A stretch of 64,000 nt of DNA from Fratercula arctica (GCA_947846985.1 CANTUZ010000001.1:7488004-7552003); one strand, 5' to 3'. Numbered from the stretch's first letter, positions 47,370 to 60,940 are shown. Numbers and translations are program-made. The notes: a model not told the origin generated them from the letters alone.

Positions 47370-47920
47370 TAAATAAAATTCTGGGTATTTAGTTTATTTC
47401 AGTCCAGATTTTTTTGCCTCTAAATATGCCTTTTGGCTTCACGCCCCATACTGCACCCAAGGTGTATTATTATGGCATAATACTGCACATCCTGTCGCGC
47501 CATATGTTCCAGCAGATGTTCTTCAGAATTATTTTTCCACCATTTGAAATTTATTTCAGTAGATTCTTTAATGATGTAAGTTTCCAATTATTCTGCAATT
47601 TAAAATGCAAGACTTCTATGATTTGAATATATGTGTATTTTATACATATGTACACACAACTGAGTATTAATATTTATACCCAGTGTCTGCGTAGCACTTT
47701 ACAGATATGTCTGTTTAATATTAATCCATAGCCATGTGATAAACAGGAGTGAAATTAGCGTTTAGGCCAAGATCTGGAAAGAACTAGATGATAGAAAATA
47801 TCCAGTATGGCACATTTAGAGCTTCGAGGAAAATTTGTTACAAGTGATCTCATTTCATCTAAACCCTTGTGATTATTTTCATGGGTGATACTGAAGTGAA
47901 ATTCTTGGATGAATAGAGAT

Positions 47921-47985
47921 CTATTATTATATAATAGATACTCTATGTTATTATATTATATTATATTAATTATATTATATTATAG
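47921..47985. repeat. AT-only (TTATA)n tract
   Basis: Repeated TTATATTATATTA units following an imperfect palindrome (ATCTATTATTATATAATAGAT is 21 bases long; its arms are ATCTATTA and TAATAGAT). Likely a DNA-unwinding, slippage-prone segment. Confidence 0.85.
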
Positions 47986-50577
47986 GATAACAGAATAACT
48001 ATTTTTAAAGGAATTTATCTTCAAAAAAAACCCCAAACTCAAAAAACTACTACCCAAAAATTATTTATCCCAATATAGTGATTCACATGTTGTTTTGTTA
48101 CTGATTTGATTGCTCTATTGACAGAAGTTTTAGGCATCTCTGTAATTTATTACTGCTTGTTCTTTTTACTTTTTTTTGTTTTTTAATTTTCTTTCAAAAG
48201 AATGGAACTATTTTTTTATACCTCTTTGGAGACATTCAAATGTTATGAGTTTATTGGACAAAAATAAGAATTAATTAGAAAAATCTGTTTGGTAAATATT
48301 CCAGATTTTCTATTTTAATAGACAGATGTTTATGAATGTGATTTTTTAAAGGGTCTGATTCAAAAATCATGGAAGGAGATCAGAAGGTCCTCTCCTGAAT
48401 TTGCTGGGCTTGGAGCAGAGCTTAGAAAATAATGAACAAATCTGGTTCTGCTTAGTACTGGTCTTGCCCATGTAAATGCTTTACTGGTTTATGGCAAAGG
48501 AAATCTTAGTGAAATAAAGCGAATCAAGATCTTTGCTGGGTCTTCATCTGCAGTCACAGTCTTTTGTGCAATGACAACTATTTCCATGGTAATAAACCGG
48601 ATCGTTGCAAATGGCGAATTCAGTTGGGCCAGTAGACTCCTGGGACTCAAAATGGTGGAGAGGCCTGGGGAGGGCGAGGAGCGGTGTTCATCTGTTTGGA
48701 GTTTTGGTTTTACATTGAGAGTATTGCTGGCATCAGGTCCTCAGAAACTAAGCATTAGATCCCAGGAATCGTGCAATGACTTAACATTCGTTTGCCTTTT
48801 ATGAGATGGCACATTCCTTGTGTTTGTCTTCTGGTTTTGAAGCCTTTTGGACCGCCGTGCTCACGTTTTCCAACTATTTCTGTATAACCAGGAGAGCTGG
48901 AAAATGGCTGTTATTTATTCATTAAGGTGGAAGTTGAAATTCTCATATAACCATGACTCAAAGGTCTGGGGCTCTAAGAAAAACACCTGATAATACCATG
49001 AGGAAATTGCGAGACTTGGCAACTTTGCTCAGATGACTCATAAATCTTGAGACTCAACAACTTTTGCTCTAAGTAAAATATATGCCACTTCCACTTGGAT
49101 GTACAGACAGCTGGCAGAAATCTTGACATTATTTATTTAGGAAAAAGCAGCTAAGGAGCCTGCTCTTGTTCACCTCAAACACATCTTTACACTGGACCAA
49201 AAACCTCCACAGTTCCTCATCCTTGCAAACCTGAGAGGCCTCACGCTGAAAAATAAACTCCCAGAAGTAATGGTCTTCTCTGGAAAACTTCACTTGTCTC
49301 TCTCAGGTCATGCTTTGTGTACCAGCAAAGCTCAGAGGTGAGCTGTGAAGGTTATTCCAATGATTGCTTGCGAACACTATAAACCAATCACCCTGTCTGG
49401 TGTGCTGCGTATTTCACATATATTTTCCAGACCAGAGAATAAAATTTCCCAGACTTTTTTTTTTTTTTAAATTAGTCATGGACATTGAAAATCTTACAAA
49501 TTACTAAACATGCTTAAAATAACTTTCATACCTGCTGGTGATGTTTTCCGGTTTGTTTTTCAGTGTCTCAAGTCCTTTATTGGTAATGAAGCGAAGTCTG
49601 TACGTCCCACTGGGGAGCCGAGGTTCTCCCTCTGCCAGCTGCATTCCTGGTCTCCTTTCTATAGGTGTTTGGTTTATGAGGCTCAAACCCTTGCAGGTTG
49701 CAGACTACCAAATTAAGTTCTCAAAACGCTGACAACTTGAACGCTGTCACATGTTAATGTTATAACATCACGGAAAGTCAGAGTTGCCTGTACCCAGACG
49801 ACACATTAGATGGTTGTTTGTGCTTTGCTACCCATCTGGTGAGTAGCTAATTGTTTGGACCCCTTCCAACAGGGTCCGACAAGCACCTGGCAGAGGATGT
49901 GCATCTGTTTCATTTTGCCATTGCAAAGAAGTGTTGCAGACCCTTTTTGGTTATCATTGTTTAATTATAAAATTACATCTGAATGGCAAGAGTGAACTTG
50001 AGCCAATATCTTGAATGGGACTGTGGAGGATGGGTATCTATTAAATCTAATCTCCCCAGGCCCCCTGTATCACCAGCAGGAAAACGCATGTTTCTGTAGC
50101 CAGCCTTTCATCGCCTTGTGTCCCTGGGCTCAACATTTGTGCATATCTCCTCCTCTCCCCATCATCTAATCTGTCAGCAGCATTTTCTGAAGCACTAGCT
50201 ATAAGCACGTAGAAGCATGAGTTTCAAGGAGACTTTGGTTCCTGGGTTTCATGTTAAAAAATGACCAGGGTATTTAAATTTTCAAGTCAATTATGGTAAG
50301 GCACTTCTACCTTGTTCCAAATTTTGTGCTGGAAGAATAATTTTGCAGTTGTTAATCCCAAAGTATATATGAGAATGTTACCCAAAAGGACAGATATTCC
50401 CCTGGCAGCCAATGCCAGCCCATGTGTTGATTCTCTGATTCTTTTGAAATATTTTGCTGCTGTGTAGGAGGACGCAGACGTACGTTGAATGCCTTCTAAT
50501 GCACTCCTGCATCTCCATGTGCTTAGGTCCATCATCTGCAAGCAGACTGACATGGAAGAAGTGGATTGTTGGTGTGT

Positions 50578-50637
50578 TGTTGGAGGGTCCAGTTTGCTTT
50601 ACAACTGACTACCCATGGCCTGACAAATTTGGCATCT
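50578..50637 (+). repeat. 60-bp duplicated block, copy 1
   Basis: Begins TGTTGGAGGGTCCAGTTTGC and ends AAATTTGGCATCT. It matches 51413-51472 at 58 of 60 positions. The two copies start and stop abruptly, with no clear similarity beyond the block. Not a recognised repeat family. Confidence 0.9.
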
Positions 50638-51177
50638 GGGAACAGAGCACTGAAAAGGGTGAACTATCCTGTCTAAGAGAGAGCGGCTTGAATAATGCAT
50701 GTGTCAAACACTGTTCATTCAGACAACAAGCAGCTTCTTGATGTAATCTTATTCATTGCATTTCTATTTGTGAAGCAAGAAGGGTTTTGTTCACACTGTG
50801 TTTTGGGATTCATATGAATACTCATATTTGCATGTGGACAAGGCCTTCTGTCAGCTACGGAATATTTGTGGCCTGTGGTATGCACAAGGTCATGCTAAAT
50901 AAAGCCCTCTTTCTAGCCTGAAAAAAAAAAAAAAATAAAAATTCTACTAAATCTGTCCTAAATGCTTCAGAAATCCTGTGAGGCAATGGGAAGAACACCA
51001 CGTGCGTCGCGCGAGCAGCTACACGCTGTGAATAGCAAGTGCCCAACGAGCAGTTAAATTGAACGCTGTGTAAACAACCCGCAAGGTGGAATTTCTCTAT
51101 GTAAACTGCACGCAAAATGATTAACAAATTATTTAGTAAATAGGTATTTCTATCAGTATCAGATCTAATAAAGCTTG

Positions 51178-51226
51178 GGTTGTTTTGTTTTTTGGGTTTT
51201 TTGGGGGTTTTTTTTGGTTTTTTTTT
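51178..51226 (+). repeat. T/G-rich low-complexity tract
   Basis: Runs of T broken by GGG and GGGGG between the two 60-bp duplicate blocks. Its complement is the A-run plus CCCC composition seen elsewhere in the window. Confidence 0.85.
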
Positions 51227-51412
51227 GAGAGGTGGCAGCAGAGAAAGAGTTGTTTTGATTTTATGGCCAGGCATTAAAGCATTTCTGCTGCAATTAATCC
51301 AGGAGGTATTTACAGGCTGATGACCAGCCCTTGTGCATGTGCTGGTGGAGAGGTCAGCTGCTGCCGCCAGAGAAGATGGACAATTTTGTCTCTGTTTTTC
51401 CATTGGTGGTGG

Positions 51413-51472
51413 TGTTGGAGGGTCCAGTTTGCTTTACAGCTGACTACCCATGGCCTGACAAATTTAGCATCT
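51413..51472 (+). repeat. 60-bp duplicated block, copy 2
   Basis: Partner of 50578-50637, 835 bp downstream in the same orientation, differing only by A to G in the TTTACA(A/G)CTG core and G to A in AAATTT(G/A)GCATC. Confidence 0.9.
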
Positions 51473-54400
51473 TTGCGATAATAACGTCGGTCCCCTCTAC
51501 CCAGCCATTTATCTCACCGGAATCTCAACTGAGTGACGGTGAATACAGTATCTTAGCGAGTGTGGGAAACGTTATCATCAGTGAAGACTGGCATACAGCA
51601 CATCTGTGCTGCAGCTGTGCCAGGCTGGCTGGTGGCACATCGCAGCTGAAAAGCAAACGCGTGGCAAGTCTCATGCGTCCCTGCCGTATGCCACTAATAT
51701 TGCGACAGCCTGTCACATTTGGATTCACCATTTCTGTTTGCATTGGTGCCACTTGCAAAGTGTACAAGAAGCTCTGGTCTCCCTGGTCTTGGATGGTGCC
51801 ATTTTGCTGAACCCTCAACTGAGAACAGGATTATGCCACGTGGCTTCACAAAGCAAACGTGTGAATGGAATGTGCCCCTGTATACATCCATTTTTTTCTT
51901 AAATTACATACAGAAGTTCTTCTTGGAGAAGCACGCTGTGATTTCTTTTTCTTAGGAAAAAACAGTATAAATCTGGTTGTTGTTACCCTAATCTCCTTTT
52001 CTGGGAGATATCCTTTCTCTCCTTTCTCCTCTTATCCTCTTTTTCACCTTCTTTGAGATCACAAGCGATTGTTCTCAGGTAGGGTTTAGAACATTATCCG
52101 GTCCAATCTCCCCTTGGCAGCAGCTGAGTATGAAAAGACAGCAGCACTTCAGCCCTCTGAAATGGAATCATTAGGACTATCATCAGGGGGAATAATTTCA
52201 AATGCATGTACTACCTATTTCACCATGAACCCAATTTCATTCTTTCTCCCACGTCTTTCTGTCTCTTTCCGAGGGAGGGCAGCCCGTGTTATCTTGGTAC
52301 AAAATCGTGATTTCTTCTTAAGCACACCAGCACGCTGTCGGCAGCATTGAAAGAAAATAACTGTAAAAACCAAATTTTGTTTCTAGTTTATATTGCTGGT
52401 TTAGCTAGTAAAAGACTGAAAAGTTGCCTCCTTACAGTAGAGTAGCCTGCGTCTCAAGAGGAGACAAACATTCTGAGATGAACCCACCACCTTTCGTTGC
52501 TATACAAGATGTGAGGCGTAACAGTGCTTAAAAATTAAAAGTAAATAACAGGGCTCCTCGTGCTCACATTACACACATACTTTCGTGAACCTCGTGCAGC
52601 TCCTTATTTTGCTGTCAGTGGGGCAGCGTTTCTGAAGCCCAAACCCCTCATTCTCTGTGCAGAAGATTTTTTAAACCAATTCTATGTTAAAAACATGAAA
52701 ACAGAAAATTAAGTGACGTGCCGTCGGTTTGATAGCACGTCTTTCTAGCTTCTTTTTTCTTTTGTGACTCATTGTGATACCTCAAACTGGAGTATATAAG
52801 AAAGCAGAATAGAGTGTGGGGTACATGGTAGAAAATTCTCTCTGTTTGGGCGAATGCAGGAATCTCTGTGGCGCTTGGCCGGTGTTGTGCGGACAGGTAT
52901 ATGCCTAAGGCATTTCTGCTATAAAATACTAAAACTGAATGTCAAACACATCTGATGAGAAACTGGGACTGCCTTGATTTTCGTTACGGTTAAAAGGCCT
53001 TCCTGAAGCACTAAATATTCATCCAAATATAGCAGAAGATTTCTCCTGATTGACTTTGGTCACCCAACTGAAGTAGTCACGTTAAGAGGACAGACCCCTC
53101 AGATATGAAAAAGGGAGGGAGGCACAACCTGGGGAAGTTCCTCTCTCTTTCCATCAGTTGCCAGAACAGCAGTGCAGACTCCCAGTTAATGTGCCCCAGT
53201 TAAGTGTCTAAAGAAAGCTGAGTTGAGCCCCGGTGCTTATATTAGGAGATGTTATGGTATGGCTTGTTTGGGGATAAATCCTCTTTTAACTAGGAGAAGT
53301 ATGCTGGAAGTACAATTCTCCAACTAGGACATATAAATGGAGTACTCAGAGCTGCAATAATAACTTAGATCCTTATTAAGTGCCTGTTTTGCATGCTTCA
53401 TGGCTGCTTCGAGCAGCCGCATGGAAAAATTAGATGTTCTACCAGGGAACATGCTATCTAGACTTAGGTGTGAGACTCCAAGTACAATTTACCATGTATG
53501 TTTGTGATTAATAAACTATGTGCATAGATAACAACCTTCTAATTTACATATTAATAGAAATGAGTTATCTTCGGATTACATACACTCTAGTGTGTTAGCT
53601 GTGTTTGAGGTTTATAAAGGATGCACGTGAGTGCATATGTATAGAATAAACTTCAGGGGCTTCAGAATTACAGCAGCAGCAGAATTTACACATCCTCGTG
53701 TGTTGCCGCACAGGACAGAGTTCTGCCTTTATGTATGTAACTTCTGACTTTTGATCATTGAAGTTCATTCAAAGCCTTTGTCCTTTTTCCTCTGCTGGAG
53801 TAACTCCTAAAGCTGGGTTTTCCCAAATGATTTGTGAGTAGGATAAAGGCTTCCTGCATGGAGGATGCTTCCCAGGATGCCATTCTCATGTGTTTCATGG
53901 CCTTTTTCTTGCCCCATAGCTTCATGTTGGTGAGGCCCTTTTCTTCCACCTGGATATGAGAAGATACCAGGAGTCAATGACCTAGCTGTTCATAATTCTT
54001 CATAATTCTGCTTTAGGTTCAGTTGGGAGCCTGAATCTTTCCTGAGTTGAGGCCAAAGGGCTCTGCTTCCTACCTGAAATGTGCCCACAAAGCCTCACTT
54101 CTAGCCAAGGCAGCACACCGTCTCCATGCATACTGTTGGCTTTATGTCCTCAAGGCACGCACTTAAATCAAAAGTTACTCTAACAGACCATATACATTTG
54201 TATATGCCAATCTCCACGGTGTCTTTTTTTCTTTTTTTAGCACGCCTCTAAACATAATGACAGCTTGCCTTTCCATCCTGTTCAACCCAGAGGCATCTGA
54301 CTCTGCTGATTGGGTATTTGTGTTCTGAAGTAGAGCCCTCCAGGGCTAGCAACATAACATCCTTGGTTAAAAGACCTTGCCAAAACAATCCTAGTGTGCT

Positions 54401-54549
54401 GACAAACAAAGAGTTTTGTTTGGGTACAGCAAAGTGTTAAATTTATTCTGCTCATTCACCCCTTACTTCATTCGTTTTGGGTTAGGCTGTATTTTTGGAG
54501 GCTTAGGTAAGTTCTTTTATTAATTCATCAAGTTGGTAAATTGAAAGTA

Positions 54550-54612
54550 TTCAAAATATTTGCATTGTATAATATTTGTATTTGTACAATATTTGAATTG
54601 TAAATATTTGTA
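54550..54612. repeat. AT-rich AATATTTG repeat cluster
   Basis: Four AATATTTG-like units separated by ATTGTA or TTGTAC spacers, forming overlapping direct and inverted repeats. Low complexity. Confidence 0.75.
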
Positions 54613-57308
54613 ATTTTTTTTTAACGTATTGTAAGAACTCCCAATTCTCCTACCTCCAAAAGACATTTAGGTCTATTATTGCTTCACATTGCTGAGATAC
54701 AACAAATGACTTTCACTAGTTTCATTCCAGAGTAAATCTCCTGAACTTTTTTGTGCAGACTGTGTTTTAAAATGAGGAGGAGATTCAGACAAAAACCTTC
54801 AGGTCTATTTTCTCAGAGGGAGGCAAAAGAAGTTTCTAGCTACAACAGCACTGCTGAAGCAGCGTGGCAATGTGTGTGTGTGCAGATTTGTGCACACTCC
54901 TCTGTTACTGATTCCAAAGACCACGAAGGCTGAGAGTTTCTTATTAGGCAGTAAGTTCACTTGGATAGGCGGTTGGTGTCAGATAAAATTGATCAACTCA
55001 TGTTATGAAAAAGTTAGCATGCGTGGACGTAGAAATCCAGTCTCGCAAACATCATAATCTATTCTACACGTGCCTCTCTGCTGTTGAGACTTTTTCTTGG
55101 CCTGCAGCAATTAAAATGCATCACAACAGGTTTCAGTTCCAAATGAATGCCTGGATTCATGTATGGGGTCCACAGGCCTGTGGACAATTAGGAGTCTTCA
55201 TGCCCTGTAGGTGTCTAAACTCCTGTTGTTGATGGAGGACTTGTCAGCATTGACAATGCTGTCCATCTCTGAAGAAAACACCTCAGGCTTGATTCAGTTG
55301 CACATACGTGACTTCTCAGGTCTGAGGTGCTCTGGCATATTCATGACCTGATGGAGCTGGTAGATCTCTTACAGGTTTTATGAGGGAGATGTGTGGCACC
55401 TACGAGTGCGGCAGGTTACCCTAAGGCACCTCAAAGGGCACTAGACATCTACTTGTGGGGAACAAAGTGAGAACCCCAGGGGCTGGTCATTTGAACTGCT
55501 CTTTGGTCTAGACTGACCGTGACAGGGTCTTAAACGCTGAACTCACAGCTCCATAGGAAGGCACATCATGATACTGATCCATGGATAACAGATATTCGTT
55601 TAGTCTGGTGGGTTTGTTTTCAGTCAGCTCAATGAGTTAATCTGACTCGCCCTGAAGCTTCGTGACCACTGTATTCAAAACAAGGCCTGGGCGGGCAGGG
55701 GCAGGGATCTGGAGAAGTGTAATTATTCCTTTCAGCGGCAACTAGTTGTTTGATGAAATTAAGCACAGTATGGAATTACACGTTCTAGTTTGACAAAACT
55801 GAACTCTGCAGCCCAAGGGATTGAAGGTGAAGCTTGACTAGATTTGAGGTGCTCCTGTCGTGGCGGGTAAGAGGAAGAACTAGGATGGAAATCCAGAGGA
55901 ATCTGTGAAAGCCTGGATCCCTGTTTTTGCCGCTGCCAGGGAAGACGGCAGGGCACGGAGAGAAACAGATTGTAAGAAGAGCCTTATGAAGGAGGTCAAA
56001 GCTTTGAAGCTGACTGTTGTTACATGTTTCTACCTTCTCTTTCCTCTCCTACTTCTCTCTCTCTTTGATTACTTGCCTTGCTTCTGTTCATTATCCAGAT
56101 ATTTGATAAACCACAATGCACATGGCTCAGGACTTTAGTTTACCTGGCTGCAGCCCCAGGACTCGTCTTCTTTTGTCTTAAAGAAGGCAATTTTCTTCCA
56201 TCTCTCCTAGCCCAATTGCCAGCTGCAGTTCTCTTCCCATTTATTATCAATCAATCAGGGAAGTAGTAGCAGGATTTTCCTTGTTAAGAGGGAACCCCAG
56301 GGTCCCAGAAAAAGGACTCAAGTCTGGTCAGGTTGGTAAATGGAGATGCGTTCCCGGGTACTCTGAGAGATAAAAATAGACACTTTTCAATGCACATCTT
56401 GCTTCAGGCATAACAAGTACAGAGAAATGGCAAGACCGTGTCAAACTAGGCTTTCAGCGCAGCCAGTGGTTTCGGGAAGACCATGCCTCACTGTCATTCA
56501 GATGGAGACCTTTTTTTCCCTCGCTGGTTACTTATCTCATTCACTGAAGGGATGTTAATACGGGTGTTAGGGCATGTCTGTATGCTTGTGCACTTGTTTA
56601 AGCTGCTGGTGAGTTTGGCTGTATTAGGACAGCATCATGCCCAGAAGCTTTACGTGTGGCCTCTGAAAAAGGTTTGAAATGCTGTTTAGCCCTCAGCCAG
56701 GAGTAAATTCCATATCATTTGTCTGATACCACAGCGTGGGCTCCCTGCACCAGGAACTACTTCTCTACTGTCTTCCTTTCCTTCTGGTGGGCTGCAGGTG
56801 CCACCGCAGTCACAATATTCCTCAGTGGGCAGCACATTATGAGTTTCACAAGTAGAATGTGTCCCACTTACTACCTAATTTAAGATTAATGGAAGAAAGT
56901 AGTACCTCCGTCCCAACTGGGAGAACAGAGTCACCTGAAAGAAAGCAAAATCACAGCTCATGCAAAACATTGGCAAAATGGGCTATCAGAACCAGCCAGG
57001 AGGAGGCAGTGGAGAAAAGAAAGGCCCGTGACCTTGGTGACTGTTGGGGACGGAGAGCTCTGAGCTGGCACCGACCCGAGCAGGCAGTCCACGTGGTGCG
57101 AAGGTGCAGGTCAGCGCTGCATAGATATAACCAGGTTCGCTCTGGAAGCTATTTTGCTTTTTTTTTTTTTCATGTGCCACCGTACCCGAGCCACCTGTAT
57201 ACGTCCAGGACTGAGCTAACTTCCTTGGAAACAGCGTGGGTATTTTCACATTGCACTTCGCAGGTCATACAGGCAAAGGATTGAAACTAAACTGGGTGCA
57301 TCTCCACT

Positions 57309-57351
57309 CTTAGTACAGATAATATACCTTCTTAGTACAGATAATATACCT
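57309..57351. repeat. Perfect 22-bp tandem duplication
   Basis: CTTAGTACAGATAATATACC plus TT at 57309-57330 is followed immediately by the same sequence at 57331-57351 (last T absent). The absence of differences points to a recent event. Confidence 0.93.
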
Positions 57352-57420
57352 AGGCGTAATCAAGTGTTGATTGCATTAAGTATTTCAAAGAAGACAGAGA
57401 AGATTGTTGGGCTGGTGGTT

Positions 57421-57468
57421 GTTTTTTTTTGTTTTGTTTTTTTTTTTTGTTTTTTTTGTTTTTTTTTC
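57421..57468. repeat. T-rich (T8-12 G)n tract
   Basis: Poly-T runs interrupted by single G. Low complexity. Confidence 0.88.
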
Positions 57469-58540
57469 AGAAGTTTAAAAATAGTTCAGAATTTGGGATT
57501 TCACTGTAATGCTGAGTTTCATTTCATGTAGATTTTGCTGAGTTTTGCTGTTGGATATCACTCTGACGTTAAAGAAAATCATTAGACATTGCCTGTTCTT
57601 CCTTAAGGGCCATATGGCAGTCTATAGGAGAAGGAAAATAAATGTTAATTTAACTGCATAGTGGAGCTGTAATCACAGGAATCCTGTCACCTCCAGTGTT
57701 ATGACCCTTGATTAATCTTTATAAAAGAAAGAAAATTAGTACTAATGAGTTTGTTTATTAGCATTTATATATTTTTATAGTTGTATTTAATTCTTAGAAT
57801 GTTAATTACTGTCTGTGATTAATCCCTCTCATGCTGAAAAATTTTTACCGGCGGCTATGTCTTTAAGCCTTTGTGTTGATTCACGTGTAATTTAAGTTGA
57901 CAAGGACTCCAGCAGTATAAAAGGGAACAAAGCCCGGTTTCAAGGTCTAATTTAGTTGTGGCTTCTGTATGGCTGAGGCAAGACTGACTGGTTGTCCTTT
58001 GATGGTAATATTAAGTCTTATCACTCCCTGAGTGAGGACTGAAGTAATTAGCGGAGCTCAGCGCCAGAAGGCAATGCAATTCACCATGGCTGAACCTAAT
58101 TCAAGGTTTATGGAGTGAGAATTTCAGTTATTTGTGGGTTTTTAGACTACTGATTTTTCTGCTTTGAAGGCATTCTGACAACCTGTTTACTCACCTGTAT
58201 ATATATTCTGGTTAATGTATACAGTTCCTACCCGGGTTCTTAACTGAGACCTCTCCAGGCTTTTATATTGCGACGTGGGGAGGAGCTCAGAAGTTCCAGT
58301 TGTTTGTGCTTTGAAATGGACACTGTGATTTTCAGTTCTCTTTTGTGATGACAAGGGAAAGCAGAGGCAGCAGCAAGAAGTTCATAGTAAGCCATATTTT
58401 TTTTTTCCTCATTATTCCATAGCATAATGTTGGCTCTGTGATTGTTAACAGCAATTTAAAAGTACTTCCCATCATTCCCAGAGCGTGTAGTAACGAGGTA
58501 TTAAATTTGGAGTTGGCAGGGTTCCTGGCCTGGACTGTGG

Positions 58541-58572
58541 GTCATATATATGTATATAGAGTGTATATACAC
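58541..58572. repeat. Short AT-rich alternating tract with palindrome
   Basis: CATATATATGTATATAGAGT then the perfect 12-bp palindrome GTGTATATACAC (58561-58572). Confidence 0.75.
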
Positions 58573-60940
58573 TAAAATCTATACTAGGGTCTATAGAGCG
58601 CTGACTCTTTGCCCCAGTGGGACGGTGGAACTGCTCAGTTCACTTTAGTGGCATCCAGAATTCTTTCTCCTGGGGAACTCTGACACTTGCGTGTGAAATG
58701 GATGAAGACATGAAGTTTTGCAGTTTCCCACTAAAATATTTTTGCAAAGTATACAATCCTGGAAATAACAAGAAAACTTCATCCAGGCACTTTGTTTTGT
58801 CATTTGTAGTATAATTATCTAGATTAATATAATAAGGAAGACTTTGATATTTCTCCAAAGATCAAAAGAATTTAAAATGATGCCTTTACCCTTTTGAAAA
58901 TCATAGTGTTTGTTCATTTGTAGTTGAAAGCATGGAAGAAGTCAAGATATTTGCATAAGCCATTTTTATTTTGTTGAATCACCTAAAGCTTAAGGACTAC
59001 ATCCTGAAAAGGATGAAGCTGAAAAGCTTTGCTTAAATGGCTCTGTGAAGTAGACAGTGGTTGATAGAAGAAAAATAAAGGCAACATTTTGCTTTTACCT
59101 GATTACTTGTGAGGTTACTTTCCTAGCAGCTGCTGATGTTTTTCCTCCCACATACTTGTATAGGCAACTACTCAGACATACCGACTTAAAGTGACTGTAT
59201 GAAAATCAATGTGCGCATCTTTCAGGGATATCAAAAGCATTTCCATCATCCACAGGTTTGGGATTGTTTGTGTGATAATCTTCCCACCAGTCAGATGTGC
59301 ACGTGCATTGCTGGGCAATTTTCAGTTGTGAGACAGCAGCAGATTTAGGCTTTGCACGAATCCACGTGAAATATTCCTTTGGCTCATCTTTGAGTGCGTG
59401 CCTTGGTGTACGGTTATTTGCTTAGAGTCTAATACCAAAATTGTGAAAGATGCTTCAGGCCAGGACATCCTGATGTATAAAGTGCCAGAGCTTTTATTTA
59501 TTTCGCATGAGATAGTGTTAATAGCATTTAGCTCAGAACAAGCAGGGAGTGGGGAAGCCTGTAGGGAATCTGTATGGTTGCGTCTTGCTCTGCTGAGGAA
59601 CTTCCCTGTTTTCCCACTTTAAAGAGGTGAAGTTCACATTCCACTACTTGGTTGACCAGCTAAGATTTTCGGTGCGAAACAGCTCAGCAGGAGCTCAGCG
59701 TGAGGCTGTGGTTTGGATTAACTCATATATAGAGGGTATAGGCGTATCCTCATGAGAACTTGTCAGCGATTTTGAAAAGTTTTCATTGAAATGCAATATA
59801 CCTGTCAGGAAAGAAAAAGTTTTGCGAGTCCAATATGACATTTCCAATCCAAGATGAAGAGAAAAGCGTTTGACATTAAGGTAGAAGTTTCGCTGTAGTT
59901 GGTCCAAGTCAAGCAGGGCAGGCTGTAAACGCTGGTCCACAGCACTCAGACCAAGTATCCTACTCGTCAGTTATTTTGGAGATCTTCCTTCTTTCTATTT
60001 CTCTTTCTTTTAATAAAAGCTTCAAAATTCATACAGCTAGAGAAAAGGCCCTGCCTTCTCTCCCACCATCACCTGAAGGCATTTTATCTTCCCTCCCACC
60101 CAGCTGCAAAGCTGCCTGCTGACTAACTATCGCTATAAATCTTGGTCCTGATGGTTCTCTTTCTAAAGGCTGTTAAGTAATTACAGCGAGTTTATACCCG
60201 ATTATGGAGCCAATGATCCAGATTCAGCTGGCCCGACTTTCGCCTTCAATGTTGGGAGCACATAGTCCACAATTAATGATTCCCTCAAAAGCCGGCGCAG
60301 AGGGAAAACTGCTTCCAAAGGGCGATTAAACCCATCCAAAACCAGTTACTCCCAAGGAAGCCTGTCTTTCTGCTGACTATAGAGAAAGCCTAGGAGTCTG
60401 GTTTAAATTAGAGTCCTAACTTTTAGACATCCAAATCTCCCAAACCAGGATTTCTCAAGAGGAAAAGCACTTTAAACTGGCAGAGAAGGGCATTGCAGGA
60501 CAAGCGACTAGCAGATTAATCTAAATTCAGACTAGAGATCGAGCTAACTGATTTAATACTCCTTCTGAGTAGTTGGTATGTCTACTAAGTGTAGTAATCT
60601 ATTAAATAGCCTTATTACATGAGCGCAGGAAGGAGTTTGGGAATTGATTTATAGACGCTTAACAGGCAAAATGTTGAAATTAACCTGAGGAGTTAATAAG
60701 GGCTTGTAGAGGATCTGCCAACTAACATTTCCAGCGTAGTTAACATACAGAGCGCTGCAGCGTTTAAATCTTAGCGCTACGACTTGAGAGCTTTCTGACT
60801 GGGATGCAGCCCTCCTCCTCAGCTGTCCTCTTCCCGAAGGCGAAGGGGGAAGTAAAGTTGAAGAGAACCGTGGGTGTCTACAGGGTCCAAGCCTGCTTTT
60901 TGTACAGAAAATGATTTTCAGGCTGATTTCTCCCTCGTTC

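Larger units (their letters stand above)
47071..60940. other. About 13.9 kb with no recognisable gene
   Basis: No CR1 copy and no frame with a recognisable domain. It contains the 60-bp duplicate pair (50578 and 51413), several AT-rich and T-rich tracts, a perfect 22-bp tandem duplication (57309) and a pyrimidine-rich run at about 56030-56070. A 159-codon frame at 51331-51810 includes one of the 60-bp blocks but is otherwise unrecognised. Parts of 57.69-58.10 kb and 60.13-60.42 kb have an unusually motif-dense look (see findings). Confidence 0.55.

Noticed and set aside
55150..55680. Region with the feel of an old interspersed repeat (TAGGTGTCTAAACTCC and similar)
   Set aside because: No LTR, hairpin, tail or protein block could be identified, so no family could be supported.
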